A DNA stretch of 47,622 nucleotides from an uncultured Clostridia bacterium (GCA_937896665.1 CALBNS010000059.1:1-47622), one strand, 5' to 3'. Positions 31,494-41,547 are shown, counted from the first letter of the stretch. The notes: a model not told the origin generated them from the sequence alone. Made by a program: numbers and translations.

Positions 31494-32411
31494 ATGAAAC
31501 TAGAAGTAAGAGAACTGAAAAAGTCCTTTGGCGAAACAGAAGTACTTCATGGGGTTTCGTTTTCTGTGGAAAGCGGAAGTGCACTGGGACTGCTCGGAAG
31601 AAATGGAGCCGGAAAGACAACGACCATTCGTATTCTAATGGATGTTTTTAAAAGCAATAGTGGGACAATTTTATTGGATGGAAAACTGTTTAATCCACGG
31701 GAGCATCAGATTGGATATCTACCGGAAGAGAGGGGATTGTATCCGAAAAAAACAGTTGGAGAACAGCTGGTTTATCTGGCTATGCTTCGTGGAATCAGCG
31801 CTAAGAAAGCAAAAGCACAGATGAAAAAATGGCTGGAGCGAATGGGTGTTTTGGAGTACGAAAATCGAAAATTAGAGACACTTTCAAAAGGAAATCAGCA
31901 GAAGGTACAGCTCGCACAGACATTACTCTGTGATCCGGATATTGTGATCTTGGACGAGCCATTTTCCGGACTTGACCCGGTTAATTCACAGATTTTAAAA
32001 GATGTGATTAAAGAACAGATTCAAGAGGGAAAACTCGTTATTTTCTCAAGTCATCAAATGAGCTATGTGGAAGAATTTTGTGATGAAATAGCAATTTTGA
32101 ATCATGGGGAAGTAGTGCTTGGTGGAAATTTGCGTGAAATCAAAAGGGAATTTGGACGTGACCGTCTTGTACTTTCAAGTCTTAGTGAGCCACCACAGGA
32201 ATTGGCCAAACGTATGACAAGAGGTTTTTCGGATTTACTTGATGTAGAGAAGATACAAAAAGACCGCGTAATTATCCGTAAGAAACAGGAAGAGAATAAG
32301 TCTGCGATTTTAAAACGGCTTTTGGAACAGGACATAGATTTGGAATTCTTTGGACTATATGAGCCGTCCTTGAATGATATTTTTGTGGAAAAGGCAGGTG
32401 ACGAAGTATGA
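31494..32411 (+). CDS. ABC transporter ATP-binding protein (NatA-like)
   Basis: 305 residues. Walker A 'GLLGRNGAGKTTTIRILM', Q-loop region 'IGYLPEERGLYPKKT', signature 'LSKGNQQKVQLAQ', Walker B 'IVILDEPFSGLDP' and the H-loop 'VIFSSHQMSYVE' are all intact; the C-terminal domain has the 'SLNDIFVEKAG' ending of NatA-type subunits. With the permease that overlaps it by four bases it forms a Na+/antibiotic exporter of the NatAB type. AAGGAGG lies before ATG 31494. The broken kinase upstream may be its former regulator. Confidence 0.93.
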   Translation: MKLEVRELKKSFGETEVLHGVSFSVESGSALGLLGRNGAGKTTTIRILMDVFKSNSGTILLDGKLFNPREHQIGYLPEERGLYPKKTVGEQLVYLAMLRGISAKKAKAQMKKWLERMGVLEYENRKLETLSKGNQQKVQLAQTLLCDPDIVILDEPFSGLDPVNSQILKDVIKEQIQEGKLVIFSSHQMSYVEEFCDEIAILNHGEVVLGGNLREIKREFGRDRLVLSSLSEPPQELAKRMTRGFSDLLDVEKIQKDRVIIRKKQEENKSAILKRLLEQDIDLEFFGLYEPSLNDIFVEKAGDEV

Positions 32412-33682
32412 AACAGTTTTTGATTGTACTTAAATTTGAACTTAATAATTATTTTAAGAATAAAGGTTTTATTGCGACAACATTAATTCTGGCCCTTATA
32501 TTGTCAGCAGTCGTGATTGTTCCGACATTGATTCCGGGACTTTTAGGGGACGATACCAGCGAACCGGGCAATTCACAGGAAGTTGTGACAGAAGAAAATC
32601 TTGCAGAGTTGGAAGAGGATACATGGGAATCCAAGTCACTTGGAATATATATGGATTCCAACGCGGCAGATGTCGATGTAGAAATGATATGTGAAGCATA
32701 TCCGGCAGACTGGACTACATATGAAAGTGAAAAAGATATGAAAAAAGCTGTAGAAGCTGGAGAGATTGAGGCAGGATTCATTATGAAAAATGCCACAGAA
32801 GTTACCTATGTTGTGAATAATCTTTCTGTGCATGATTATCTTGGTAATGCCTTCAGCCAGACGTTGGCAGAGTGTTATAAGCAGCAGTACTTGATGGATA
32901 AAGGGTTAACACCGGAGGAGGTTGTGGAATCCGAAAGTATCTATGTACAAGTGGAAGAAGAAATCCTGGGAAAGAACAGTGTTCAGAATTACGGCTATAC
33001 TTATATTTTGGTATTTGTGGTTTACTTCTTGATTATTTTCTACGGTCAGATGATTGCAACATCTGTTACGACTGAAAAGAGCAATCGCGCGATTGAAATT
33101 CTAGTAACAAGTGTGAATTCTAACAGTCTGATATGTGGTAAGGTACTGGCTGGCGCAATTGCAGGTGTGCTGCAGGCAGTTGTAATCCTCGGAAGTGGAT
33201 TTGTATCTTATAATTTTGTGGGAGAAAAATGGGGTGGAATTCTAGATATCTTATTTGATATACCGACAAACGTGCTGGTTACATATGTAGTATTTGCACT
33301 TTTTAGCTATGTGCTGTATGCATTTGTTTTTGGTATGCTTGGTGCACTGGTTTCTAAGACAGAAGATATCAGTAAGAGTGCAACTCCGGTTATGTTTATT
33401 TACATTGCCTCCTTTTTAATCGCAATGTTTGGTATGACAAATAGTGACAGTATGCTGATGAAAGTAGCTTCGTTCATCCCGTTTACGTCTGGAAACGCTA
33501 TGTTTATCCGTGTTTCTATGGGTAGTGTGGCAGTATGGGAGGTTCTCGTGTCTGCTGTGATTTTGATGGCGAGCTGTGTGATTGTGGGTGTGCTTGCGGC
33601 GAAGATTTTCCGGTTTGGAACCCTGCATTATGGAAACCCCATTAAGTTAGCAACAGCATTGAAGAAATCTTCTATGAAATAG
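32408..33682 (+). CDS. ABC-2 type permease (NatB-like)
   Basis: 424 residues. One N-terminal helix (IATTLILALILSAVVIVPTL), a large ~150-residue extracellular domain rich in acidic residues, then six helices after 'YGYTYILVFVVYFLIIFYGQM' (read in two parts) and the ABC-2 motif 'TTEKSNRAIEILVTSVNSN'. This is the architecture of NatB sodium-efflux permeases. ATG 32408 overlaps the stop of the ATPase gene (ATGA type), so the two are translationally coupled. Confidence 0.92.
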   Translation: MKQFLIVLKFELNNYFKNKGFIATTLILALILSAVVIVPTLIPGLLGDDTSEPGNSQEVVTEENLAELEEDTWESKSLGIYMDSNAADVDVEMICEAYPADWTTYESEKDMKKAVEAGEIEAGFIMKNATEVTYVVNNLSVHDYLGNAFSQTLAECYKQQYLMDKGLTPEEVVESESIYVQVEEEILGKNSVQNYGYTYILVFVVYFLIIFYGQMIATSVTTEKSNRAIEILVTSVNSNSLICGKVLAGAIAGVLQAVVILGSGFVSYNFVGEKWGGILDILFDIPTNVLVTYVVFALFSYVLYAFVFGMLGALVSKTEDISKSATPVMFIYIASFLIAMFGMTNSDSMLMKVASFIPFTSGNAMFIRVSMGSVAVWEVLVSAVILMASCVIVGVLAAKIFRFGTLHYGNPIKLATALKKSSMK

Positions 33683-33717
33683 ATTATGTGATACAAAACA
33701 ATATAGACTAATGTAGG

Positions 33718-33745
33718 ACAGTTACGGAATTCCGTAACTGTTTTA
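33718..33745 (+). terminator. Terminator of the Nat-type ABC operon
   Basis: ACAGTTACGGAA / TTCCGTAACTGT, a perfect palindrome centred on GAATTC, followed by TTTT. Confidence 0.85.
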
Positions 33746-33826
33746 CTGTGAAATTTTAGAAAGTTTTAATTGTAAATTTATGTGAGAAGCGTAAAATGGA
33801 AAGGTATAGAAAAAGGAGGAGAAAAG

Positions 33827-35578
33827 ATGTTAAAAACTTTACTTGGTCAAGTGAAAGAATATAAAGCAGACTCAATTAAGACACCTTTATTCATGGTGCT
33901 TGAAGTGCTGCTTGAGACTTTAATTCCACTTTTGATGGCTTCAATTATTGATAAAGGTGTAGTAGTGGGCGATATGCAGCACATTTTTATCATAGGTGGT
34001 CTTATGGTGTTGCTGGCTGCAGGTGGCTTGTATGCCGGAATGATGGGTGGAAAATATGGAGCAAGGGCTTCAGCAGGTTTTGCGAGAAATCTAAGAGAAG
34101 CGATGTACACGAATATTCAGACCTTTTCATTTTCGAATATTGATAAATTTTCGACGGCAGGTCTTGTCACCCGTATGACTACAGATGTTACCAATCTGCA
34201 AAATGCGTACCAGATGATTCTAAGAATGTGCACGAGAGCACCTGCAAGTCTTTTATGTGCGATGACAATGGCATTTTTTATCAATGCAAGGATAGCTCTG
34301 ATTTATCTTGCGGCGGTAATTGGGCTTGGCGGTTGTCTGTTGATTATCATGAAATTTGCAATGAAATATTTTAATCAGGTATTCAAAAAATATGATGATT
34401 TAAATGCCAGTGTACAGGAAAATGTTTCTGCGCAGCGTGTAGTAAAAGCATATGTGCGTGAAGACTATGAAACGCAGAAATTCCATCGGGCAAGTGGGAA
34501 TATTTATAAAATGTTTGTGAAGGCAGAAAGCATTCTGGCTTTTATATCTCCACTCATGCAGTTGACGGTGTATTCCTGCATTCTTGGTATTAGCTGGCTT
34601 GGTGCAAATATGATTGTAGCAGGAAATCTATCAACTGGAGAGTTGATGAGCCTTCTAGCCTATTGCATGAATATTTTGATGAGCCTTATGATGTTGTCTA
34701 TGATTTTTGTTATGGTCACAATGAGTATGAGCAGTGCAAAGCGTATCTGTGAAGTTCTGGAAGAAAAGGCAGACTTAACAAATCCGGAACAGCCGGATTA
34801 CGAGGTGACAGACGGAAGCATCTGCTTTGAGCATGTGACATTCCGTTACAATGCAGGTGGCGAAAAACCGGTACTTGACGACATCAACGTAGAGATTGCT
34901 TCTGGAGAAACGATTGGTATTCTCGGTGGAACTGGAAGTTCCAAGACCAGCCTTGTCAACTTAATCAGTCGTCTTTATGATGTGACAGAGGGTGCTGTCT
35001 ATGTGGGTGGCAAAAATGTCAAGAGTTATGATTTGGAGACGCTTCGTAATGAGGTCTCTGTTGTATTGCAGAAAAATGTGCTGTTTAGCGGTACAATTTT
35101 GGAAAATCTGCGTTGGGGGGATGAAAATGCAACTGAGGAAGAATGCAGACGTGTGTGCCGTCTTGCATGTGCAGATGAGTTTATCGAGAGAATGCCGGAG
35201 AAATATAATACTTATATTGAGCAGGGCGGAAACAATGTGTCTGGTGGTCAGAAACAAAGACTTTGTATTGCAAGGGCACTGTTGAAGAAACCGAAGATTT
35301 TGATTCTTGACGACAGCACCAGTGCGGTAGATACAGCGACAGACAGCAAAATCCGTGCGGCCTTTGCAAATGAAATTCCGAATACAACAAAGCTGATTAT
35401 TGCTCAGCGTATTTCCAGCATTCAGGATGCCGACCGGATTATCATTATGGATCAGGGTCGTATTGATGCGATTGGCACACATGAGGAACTACTTGCTTCC
35501 AATGCCATTTATCAGGAAGTGTATGAGGCACAGACAGGCGGCAGTGGTGACTTTGATGAAAATGGAGGTGAGGCATAA
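33827..35578 (+). CDS. Heterodimeric ABC exporter, first subunit (non-canonical site)
   Basis: 583 residues: six-helix exporter domain (to ~residue 310), then the ATPase. Walker A reads 'GGTGSSKTSL', signature 'NVSGGQKQR'. Walker B is 'ILILDDSTSAVD', where the catalytic glutamate is replaced by Asp, the feature of the degenerate half in heterodimeric multidrug-type exporters. The partner gene follows with a TAATG overlap. The frame extends 15 codons upstream, but ATG 33827 has AAAAAGGAGGAG at good distance. No regulator lies beside it. Confidence 0.94.
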   Translation: MLKTLLGQVKEYKADSIKTPLFMVLEVLLETLIPLLMASIIDKGVVVGDMQHIFIIGGLMVLLAAGGLYAGMMGGKYGARASAGFARNLREAMYTNIQTFSFSNIDKFSTAGLVTRMTTDVTNLQNAYQMILRMCTRAPASLLCAMTMAFFINARIALIYLAAVIGLGGCLLIIMKFAMKYFNQVFKKYDDLNASVQENVSAQRVVKAYVREDYETQKFHRASGNIYKMFVKAESILAFISPLMQLTVYSCILGISWLGANMIVAGNLSTGELMSLLAYCMNILMSLMMLSMIFVMVTMSMSSAKRICEVLEEKADLTNPEQPDYEVTDGSICFEHVTFRYNAGGEKPVLDDINVEIASGETIGILGGTGSSKTSLVNLISRLYDVTEGAVYVGGKNVKSYDLETLRNEVSVVLQKNVLFSGTILENLRWGDENATEEECRRVCRLACADEFIERMPEKYNTYIEQGGNNVSGGQKQRLCIARALLKKPKILILDDSTSAVDTATDSKIRAAFANEIPNTTKLIIAQRISSIQDADRIIIMDQGRIDAIGTHEELLASNAIYQEVYEAQTGGSGDFDENGGEA

Positions 35579-37491
35579 TGGCACAGGCAAAACCGATGAA
35601 AGGACCTATGGGCAGACGTGGCATGCCTGGCCCAAAGATACAAAATCCAGGCAAAATCTTTATGCGTATGATGAAGTACGTGATGAAAAAATATGTAGTA
35701 CAGTATGCGATTGTGCTGATATGTATTGTTGCCAGTGTGCTTGCTAACGTGCAGGGAACCCTGTTTTTGCAGACATTGATTGACGACTATATTACACCGA
35801 TGTTAAAAACTACAAATCCTGATTTTACCAATCTCCTTCATGCAATTGTTCGTGTTGGATGCATTTATCTGATTGGAATTAGCTGTACTTATCTGCAGTC
35901 AAGAATTATGGTAAATGTAACACAGGGCACATTAAGGAGCCTGCGTGACGATATGTTTGCACATATGTCAAAGCTTCCGATTAAATATTTTGATACACAT
36001 GCGCATGGTGATATCATGTCGGTTTATACGAATGATACAGATACATTGCGTCAGATGATCAGCCAGAGTGTTCCGCAAATTTTTTCTAGCATGATTACAA
36101 TTGTCAGTGTGCTGATCAGTATGATTACACTGAGTGTACCACTTACCTTGCTGACCCTGGTTATGGTTATGATTACACTGACTTCGGCAAAAAAGATAGC
36201 AGGAAACAGTGGAAAATATTTTGCAAAGCAGCAGGCGAATATTGGTCAGGTAAATGGTTACATTGAAGAGATGATGAATGGGCAGAAGGTGGTAAAGGTA
36301 TTCTGTCGTGAAGAAAAGAGTCTGGAAGAGTTTAAGAAACTAAACGTTGAACTATTTGACAGTGCATACAATGCAAATAAATATGCGAACCTGATGGGAC
36401 CGGTTAATGCACAGATTGGTAATATCAGTTATGTGCTTTGTGCAGTGGTAGGTGGTATGCTCGCATTGGGAAATGTTGGTGGATTTACTTTGGGAGCACT
36501 CGCAAGTTTCCTGACGTTTAACAAGAGCTTTAACATGCCGATTAATCAGGTAAGCCAGCAGTTTAACAGTATTATCATGGCACTCGCAGGTGCAGAGCGT
36601 GTGTTTGATTTGCTTGACGAAGAAGTGGAAAAAGATGAAGGTTACGTTACTCTGGTGAGGGCGAAAAAGGTAGACGGTCAGATTGTGGAGTGTGACGAGC
36701 GTACAGGAATGTGGGCATGGAAGCATACACACCAGGCAGACGGCAGTGTAGATTATGTTGAGTTAAAAGGTGATGTTGTATTTGACGGAGTAGATTTTGG
36801 ATATAATGATGAGAAAATTGTACTTCATGATGTCCGGTTATATGCACAGCCGGGACAGAAGATTGCGTTTGTAGGCTCGACCGGTGCAGGTAAGACTACT
36901 ATTACCAATCTGATTAACCGTTTTTACGATATACAAGATGGAAAAATCCGTTACGATGGTATTAACATTAATAAGATTAAAAAAGCAGACCTGAGACGTT
37001 CACTTGGTATCGTACTTCAGGATACGCATTTGTTTACTGCAAGTGTTCTGGACAATATCCGTTTTGGAAAGCTGGACGCAACGACAGAGGAAGTCATTGC
37101 CGCGGCAAAACTTGCGAATGCAGATGGATTTATACGACAGCTTCCGCAGGGGTATTATACAGTGCTGACAGGTGATGGGGCGAACTTAAGTCAAGGACAG
37201 AGACAGCTCCTCTCGATAGCGAGGGCGGCGATTGCAGATCCTCCTGTACTGATTCTAGACGAGGCGACAAGTTCTATTGATACACGTACAGAAAAGATTG
37301 TACAGGACGGAATGGATAAATTGATGAAGGGAAGGACAACATTTGTCATTGCCCACCGTTTATCTACAGTTAAGAACAGCGACTGTATCATGGTTTTAGA
37401 GCAGGGAAGAATTATTGAGCGTGGAACACACGAAGAACTTTTGGGGCAGAAAGGAAAATATTATCAGCTATATACCGGAAACAGTCAATAG
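35578..37491 (+). CDS. Heterodimeric ABC exporter, second subunit (canonical site)
   Basis: 637 residues. A cytoplasmic proline/glycine-rich N-terminus (MKGPMGRRGMPGPKIQNPGK), the six-helix domain, a longer linker (~residues 345-395 with 'GMWAWKHTHQADGS'), and a complete ATPase: Walker A 'GSTGAGKTTITNL', signature 'NLSQGQRQL', Walker B 'VLILDEATSSIDT' with catalytic Glu, H-loop 'FVIAHRLST'. The ATG overlaps the stop of the first subunit. Substrate could be a drug, peptide or lipid; the sequence does not decide. Confidence 0.94.
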   Translation: MAQAKPMKGPMGRRGMPGPKIQNPGKIFMRMMKYVMKKYVVQYAIVLICIVASVLANVQGTLFLQTLIDDYITPMLKTTNPDFTNLLHAIVRVGCIYLIGISCTYLQSRIMVNVTQGTLRSLRDDMFAHMSKLPIKYFDTHAHGDIMSVYTNDTDTLRQMISQSVPQIFSSMITIVSVLISMITLSVPLTLLTLVMVMITLTSAKKIAGNSGKYFAKQQANIGQVNGYIEEMMNGQKVVKVFCREEKSLEEFKKLNVELFDSAYNANKYANLMGPVNAQIGNISYVLCAVVGGMLALGNVGGFTLGALASFLTFNKSFNMPINQVSQQFNSIIMALAGAERVFDLLDEEVEKDEGYVTLVRAKKVDGQIVECDERTGMWAWKHTHQADGSVDYVELKGDVVFDGVDFGYNDEKIVLHDVRLYAQPGQKIAFVGSTGAGKTTITNLINRFYDIQDGKIRYDGININKIKKADLRRSLGIVLQDTHLFTASVLDNIRFGKLDATTEEVIAAAKLANADGFIRQLPQGYYTVLTGDGANLSQGQRQLLSIARAAIADPPVLILDEATSSIDTRTEKIVQDGMDKLMKGRTTFVIAHRLSTVKNSDCIMVLEQGRIIERGTHEELLGQKGKYYQLYTGNSQ

Positions 37492-37566
37492 TGTTTAGCA
37501 GAAGTATTTGCAAAATTACAGTTGTGTTGGTATGATGAAGAAAAATAGATAGAGGGAGACAACGAA

Positions 37567-39012
37567 ATGAGTGTTTTACTGGGATTAGAGCCGGCGCCAG
37601 TGTTCCGGTTTTTTGAAGAAATTTGTGGGATTCCACACATATCGTATCACGAGAAGGAGCTTAGTGATTACTGCGTGGCATTTGCGAAGAAAAGAGGATT
37701 ATATTGTGAGCAGGATGAGCTTGGCAATGTAGTTATGATTGGGGAAGCAACTGCAGGATATGAAGAGGTAGAGCCGATTATTATACAAGGTCATCTGGAT
37801 ATGGTTGGGGATAAAGTACCAGAATGCACACTTGATTTAGAGAAAGATGCGATTCGCCTTCTGGTAGATGGTGATTATGTTACTGCAGATGGAACTACAC
37901 TCGGCGGCGATGACGGGATTGCGGTTGCATATGCACTTGCACTGTTAGATGCCAAAGATATTCCTCATCCACGTTTAGAAGTGGTGCTTACTGTCAGTGA
38001 AGAAGTTGGACTGGAAGGAGCAACTGCCATTGATATGTCTTGCTGTCAGGGAAAAAGACTGATGAACATTGATTCAGAAGAAGAAGGAATTTTCACAGCA
38101 GGATGTGCAGGCGGAATGAGAGTGGACTGTTGTATTCCGATGGAAACCGAGGTGAAGACCGGAGCAGTATACGAGGTAAAAACGCAAGGATTTCTCGGTG
38201 GACATTCTGGAATTGAAATCAATAAAGGTCGTGCCAATGGCAATGTGATTCTCGGAAGATTTTTCTTATTTCTAAAAGAAAAGATGCCTTTCCATATCAT
38301 AAATATGGCAGGAGGCGTAAAAGATAATGTGATTCCAAAGAATGCTAATGCAGAGTTTGTGGTAGCCGAGGCAGACATGGAAAATATCAAAGCTGCAGTG
38401 GCGGAGTTTAATGTACAGTTGCGGGAACAATATGGTGTCGCTGACCCGGATGTAGCATTAGTATTGCAAGTCAAAGACATGCAGGAATGCAAAGTTCTTA
38501 CAGAAAATTCGAAAGAAAAGGTGCTTACTGCACTGAACCTGATGCCAAACGGTGTTCAGTCAATGAGCATGGATTTACCGGGCTTGGTAGAAACATCCCT
38601 AAACATGGGTGTTATGAAAGTAGATGATATAGAGCTGCAGGCTTCGTTTTCTGTTCGAAGTTCTATCGCAACAGCGAAGGAATACATGGGAGCGAAGTTA
38701 AAGCAGATTACAGAGATGCTTGGTGGAACGGTAAGCTTTCATGGCGATTATCCATCTTGGCCATATGCGAGAGAATCGAAGTTCCGTGATTTGTGTGTAG
38801 AGGTATATGAAGAAATGTATGGAAAGAAACCAGAGATAGATATTATTCACGCAGGATTGGAATGTGGAATTCTTTCTGGTAAGATAGAAGGTCTGGAGTG
38901 TATTTCACTTGGACCGGATATGCAGGATGTTCATACACCGGACGAAAAAATCAGTATCAGTTCGGTTGCACGAGTTTGGGAGTACCTGCAAGCAGTATTG
39001 GCGAGAAAATAA
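37567..39012 (+). CDS. pepD: Aminoacyl-histidine dipeptidase (PepD, M20C)
   Basis: 481-residue cytosolic metallopeptidase. Metal ligands lie in 'PIIIQGHLDMVGDK' and 'TTLGGDDGIAVAYAL'; the catalytic Glu is in 'LTVSEEVGLEGA'; 'MNIDSEEEG' and the final 'DVHTPDEKISI' complete the M20C pattern. It cleaves Xaa-His and other dipeptides. Start ATG 37567 follows GAGGGAGAC. It stands alone between the ABC operon and the convergent murF, with a terminator right after. Confidence 0.95.
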   Translation: MSVLLGLEPAPVFRFFEEICGIPHISYHEKELSDYCVAFAKKRGLYCEQDELGNVVMIGEATAGYEEVEPIIIQGHLDMVGDKVPECTLDLEKDAIRLLVDGDYVTADGTTLGGDDGIAVAYALALLDAKDIPHPRLEVVLTVSEEVGLEGATAIDMSCCQGKRLMNIDSEEEGIFTAGCAGGMRVDCCIPMETEVKTGAVYEVKTQGFLGGHSGIEINKGRANGNVILGRFFLFLKEKMPFHIINMAGGVKDNVIPKNANAEFVVAEADMENIKAAVAEFNVQLREQYGVADPDVALVLQVKDMQECKVLTENSKEKVLTALNLMPNGVQSMSMDLPGLVETSLNMGVMKVDDIELQASFSVRSSIATAKEYMGAKLKQITEMLGGTVSFHGDYPSWPYARESKFRDLCVEVYEEMYGKKPEIDIIHAGLECGILSGKIEGLECISLGPDMQDVHTPDEKISISSVARVWEYLQAVLARK

Positions 39013-39031
39013 CAGAATATGTAAGACCCAA

Positions 39032-39067
39032 AAGAGCAGCCACCACATTATCGTGAAGGCTGCTCTT
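39032..39067. terminator. Terminator between convergent pepD and murF
   Basis: AAGAGCAGCC / GGCTGCTCTT with a 16-base loop; on the minus strand it is followed by a T-run, so it mainly serves the murF side. Confidence 0.8.
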
Positions 39068-39073
39068 AAATGT

Positions 39074-40459
39074 CTAAACTTTCATATCTTGCAGGTATTT
39101 TATAATCTCAGGAAATTCCATTCCGTGAGAAGCTTTTACTAAGATGGTATCCCCTTTTTTGAGTAGTTTTTCTGTCTGCGAAAGAAAATCAGCTTTTGTA
39201 TCAAAGTGACATACATTTATTTTGCAAGTCTCAGAACAAGCACTTTTGGCTCCCTGTGCAGTGTTTTTTGATAATTGGCCAATGCAGATGAGCAAGTCTA
39301 TTCCTTTCTCTGCGGCATGCATGCCGACCTGACGATGCAGGTCTATTTCATTTTCTCCAAGTTCGAACATATCACCAAGAATTGCTACTTTTCTTGAGTC
39401 AGCTGTTGAAAGAACATCTAACGAAGCACATGTTGATATCGGGTTAGCATTATAGCAGTCGTCTATAATCAACAGAGACTCAGTTTCAATCATATTATTA
39501 CGCCCGGATACCGGAGTGAGGCTCTCAATACCTGCCTTGATTTCTTCTGGTGTCAGGCCAAATTCCTTTCCAACCAGTGCACCGGCGAGAGCATTGTATA
39601 TCATGTGCTGTCCCGGAATCGGAATCAGTACGTCGATAGACTGCTCACCCATGTGAAGTGTACAAGTGGTGCCTTTCAGTGAGTGATTGTGGATATTGTC
39701 AGCAAATGCATCGAGTCCTGTGGATAACCCGAAAAATTTCGGAGTCTGTCCTTTGACTTCAGTTACGGTTATGAGTTTATCATCATCGCCATTTAAGACA
39801 ATGGCAGCATTAGGACGCATATAATCAAAGATTTCCGACTTTGCCTTTAAGATACCGTCGCGGTCAATTAAGTTTTCTAAATGACAAAGCCCGATATTGG
39901 TAATCACACAGACATCCGGTCTTGCCATCTTAGTGAGACGATGCATCTCGCCAAAATGATTGATACCCATTTCCAAAACTGCAATGTTATGTTCCTCACG
40001 GATATTAAAGATTGTAAGAGGAAGTCCGATTTCGTTATTGAAGTTTCCTGCGGTCTTTAATACGTTATATTTTTGCTCTAAAACAGAAGCAATCATTTCC
40101 TTTGTACTGGTTTTACCAACACTTCCGGTAATCCCGACTACTTTGATATCTAAGGATTTGCGATAGTGTTCTGCAATATCTTTTAACGCCTGTTCGCAGG
40201 AGTCCACCAGAATATAGGAATGTGTATAATTTTCTAAAACTCTCTCAGATAAAGTACATAATGCACCTTTTTCCATTACCTGTGGAATAAAGTCGTGACC
40301 GTCTACGCGGGCACCCTTAATTGGAATAAATAAGTATCCTTCTTCGATTTTGCGGCTATCAATAGCAACACCGGATACTTCCAATGAAAGCAGTTCTTCA
40401 CTGCCAAAATACTGTCCGCCACAGGCTGTCGTAATTTCTTGTAAAGACATATGTTTCAT
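39074..40459 (-). CDS. murF: UDP-N-acetylmuramoyl-tripeptide:D-Ala-D-Ala ligase
   Basis: 461 residues, Mur ligase. N-terminal uridine-binding part with 'AIDSRKIEEGYLFIPIKGARVDGHDF' (in two parts AIDSRKIEEGYLF and IPIKGARVDGHDF), P-loop 'GITGSVGKTSTKEMIAS', 'EMGINHFGEMHRL', 'ITNIGLCHLENL' and 'IIDDCYNANPIS'. It joins D-Ala-D-Ala, made by the Ddl encoded just upstream, to the UDP-MurNAc-tripeptide. Gap to ddl is 15 bases, one operon. Confidence 0.96.
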   Translation of the reverse strand: MKHMSLQEITTACGGQYFGSEELLSLEVSGVAIDSRKIEEGYLFIPIKGARVDGHDFIPQVMEKGALCTLSERVLENYTHSYILVDSCEQALKDIAEHYRKSLDIKVVGITGSVGKTSTKEMIASVLEQKYNVLKTAGNFNNEIGLPLTIFNIREEHNIAVLEMGINHFGEMHRLTKMARPDVCVITNIGLCHLENLIDRDGILKAKSEIFDYMRPNAAIVLNGDDDKLITVTEVKGQTPKFFGLSTGLDAFADNIHNHSLKGTTCTLHMGEQSIDVLIPIPGQHMIYNALAGALVGKEFGLTPEEIKAGIESLTPVSGRNNMIETESLLIIDDCYNANPISTCASLDVLSTADSRKVAILGDMFELGENEIDLHRQVGMHAAEKGIDLLICIGQLSKNTAQGAKSACSETCKINVCHFDTKADFLSQTEKLLKKGDTILVKASHGMEFPEIIKYLQDMKV

Positions 40460-40474
40460 AAATATTCCTCCGGT

Positions 40475-41530
40475 CTAGGCATTGTAGCGAGCTAATGATT
40501 TCTCAATAATCAACTCGCAGAGTTCACCGTATTCAATGCCTGCAACTTTTGCTTCCTGTGGAAGAAGGCTGGTTGCGGTCATTCCCGGAAGTGTGTTTAC
40601 TTCAAGGCAATAGATATCACCGTTTCCATCCAATAAGAAATCCGCACGGGAATAAATGTCCAATTTCAAAGCTTTGAAAGCCAGCTCTGTAGCTCGCTGC
40701 ATTTTTTCTGTAACTTCAGCAGGGATATCTGCAGGACAGATTTCTTCCGTAGCACCGGACTGATATTTGTTGGCATAATCAAACCATCCGGATTTTGGAA
40801 TAATTTCAATGACCGGAAGCGCCTTTCCATCAATGATTCCGCATGCAAACTCGCGTCCTTTGATGTATGGTTCAATCACAACTTCATCTTCATAACGGAA
40901 AGATTTTTCGATTGCTTCATCATATTCCTCTTTGGTGTGCGCAATGTATACCCCAATACTTGAACCGCCTGAGCAAGGTTTTACAACGACTGGAATGGAC
41001 AATCCAAGCTCTGCGAGAGGAGTGCCTTTTTGCTCCTTTTTTAATGCTGTTCCAAGTGGTGTCGGTACACCGGACATTTTGAAAATCTGCTTGGCAATGC
41101 CTTTGTCCATTGCAAGCGCACTGCCAAGGTAATTTGGACCCGTATATTTAATACCAAGAATATCGAAAGTAGCCTGTAACTTCCCATTTTCACCGACATC
41201 GCCGTGCAGTCCCATAAATACGATGTCAGCAAGACGACAGATATCAATGACATTTGGCCCAATGAAGCAGTCAGACTGGTCTTCTCTGGAAGCCTTGATT
41301 GCCGCAAGATCCGGTTCGGTTGTCTTAATCCCTTCAGCAATCTCAAGCCCTGCGTTTGGCAGTGTAAATACCTCTTCTAATTTATTAGAATCGCACGGAA
41401 AACCAAGGTATACATCAAGAAGAAAAGCTTGGTGTCCCCGTTCTCTTAAGGTCTTGCAGATTCCTGCTCCAGAAGAGAGTGATACGTCACGTTCGGTGCT
41501 TAATCCACCGGCTAATACTACAATTTTCAT
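40475..41530 (-). CDS. ddl: D-alanine:D-alanine ligase
   Basis: 351-residue ATP-grasp ligase. It starts 'MKIVVLAGGLSTERDVSLSS', with 'MGLHGDVGENGKLQA', the ATP lid 'VVKPCSGGSSIGVY', 'VIEPYIKGREFACGII' and the final 'EVNTLPGMTATSLLP'. The N-terminal 'STERDVS' is a slight variant of the usual 'SxEReVS'. It makes the dipeptide used by MurF. The Tyr/Phe determinant of vancomycin-type selectivity cannot be judged reliably by eye. Confidence 0.95.
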   Translation of the reverse strand: MKIVVLAGGLSTERDVSLSSGAGICKTLRERGHQAFLLDVYLGFPCDSNKLEEVFTLPNAGLEIAEGIKTTEPDLAAIKASREDQSDCFIGPNVIDICRLADIVFMGLHGDVGENGKLQATFDILGIKYTGPNYLGSALAMDKGIAKQIFKMSGVPTPLGTALKKEQKGTPLAELGLSIPVVVKPCSGGSSIGVYIAHTKEEYDEAIEKSFRYEDEVVIEPYIKGREFACGIIDGKALPVIEIIPKSGWFDYANKYQSGATEEICPADIPAEVTEKMQRATELAFKALKLDIYSRADFLLDGNGDIYCLEVNTLPGMTATSLLPQEAKVAGIEYGELCELIIEKSLARYNA

Positions 41531-41547
41531 ATACTATCCCCTTTTAT

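Noticed and set aside
34961..35482. 173-codon minus-strand frame within the ABC exporter gene
   Set aside because: Antisense to the conserved ATPase motifs; composition is rich in Cys/His/Ile as expected for a shadow frame.
38046..38492. 148-codon minus-strand frame within pepD
   Set aside because: Overlaps essential M20 motifs on the coding strand and has no start signal.
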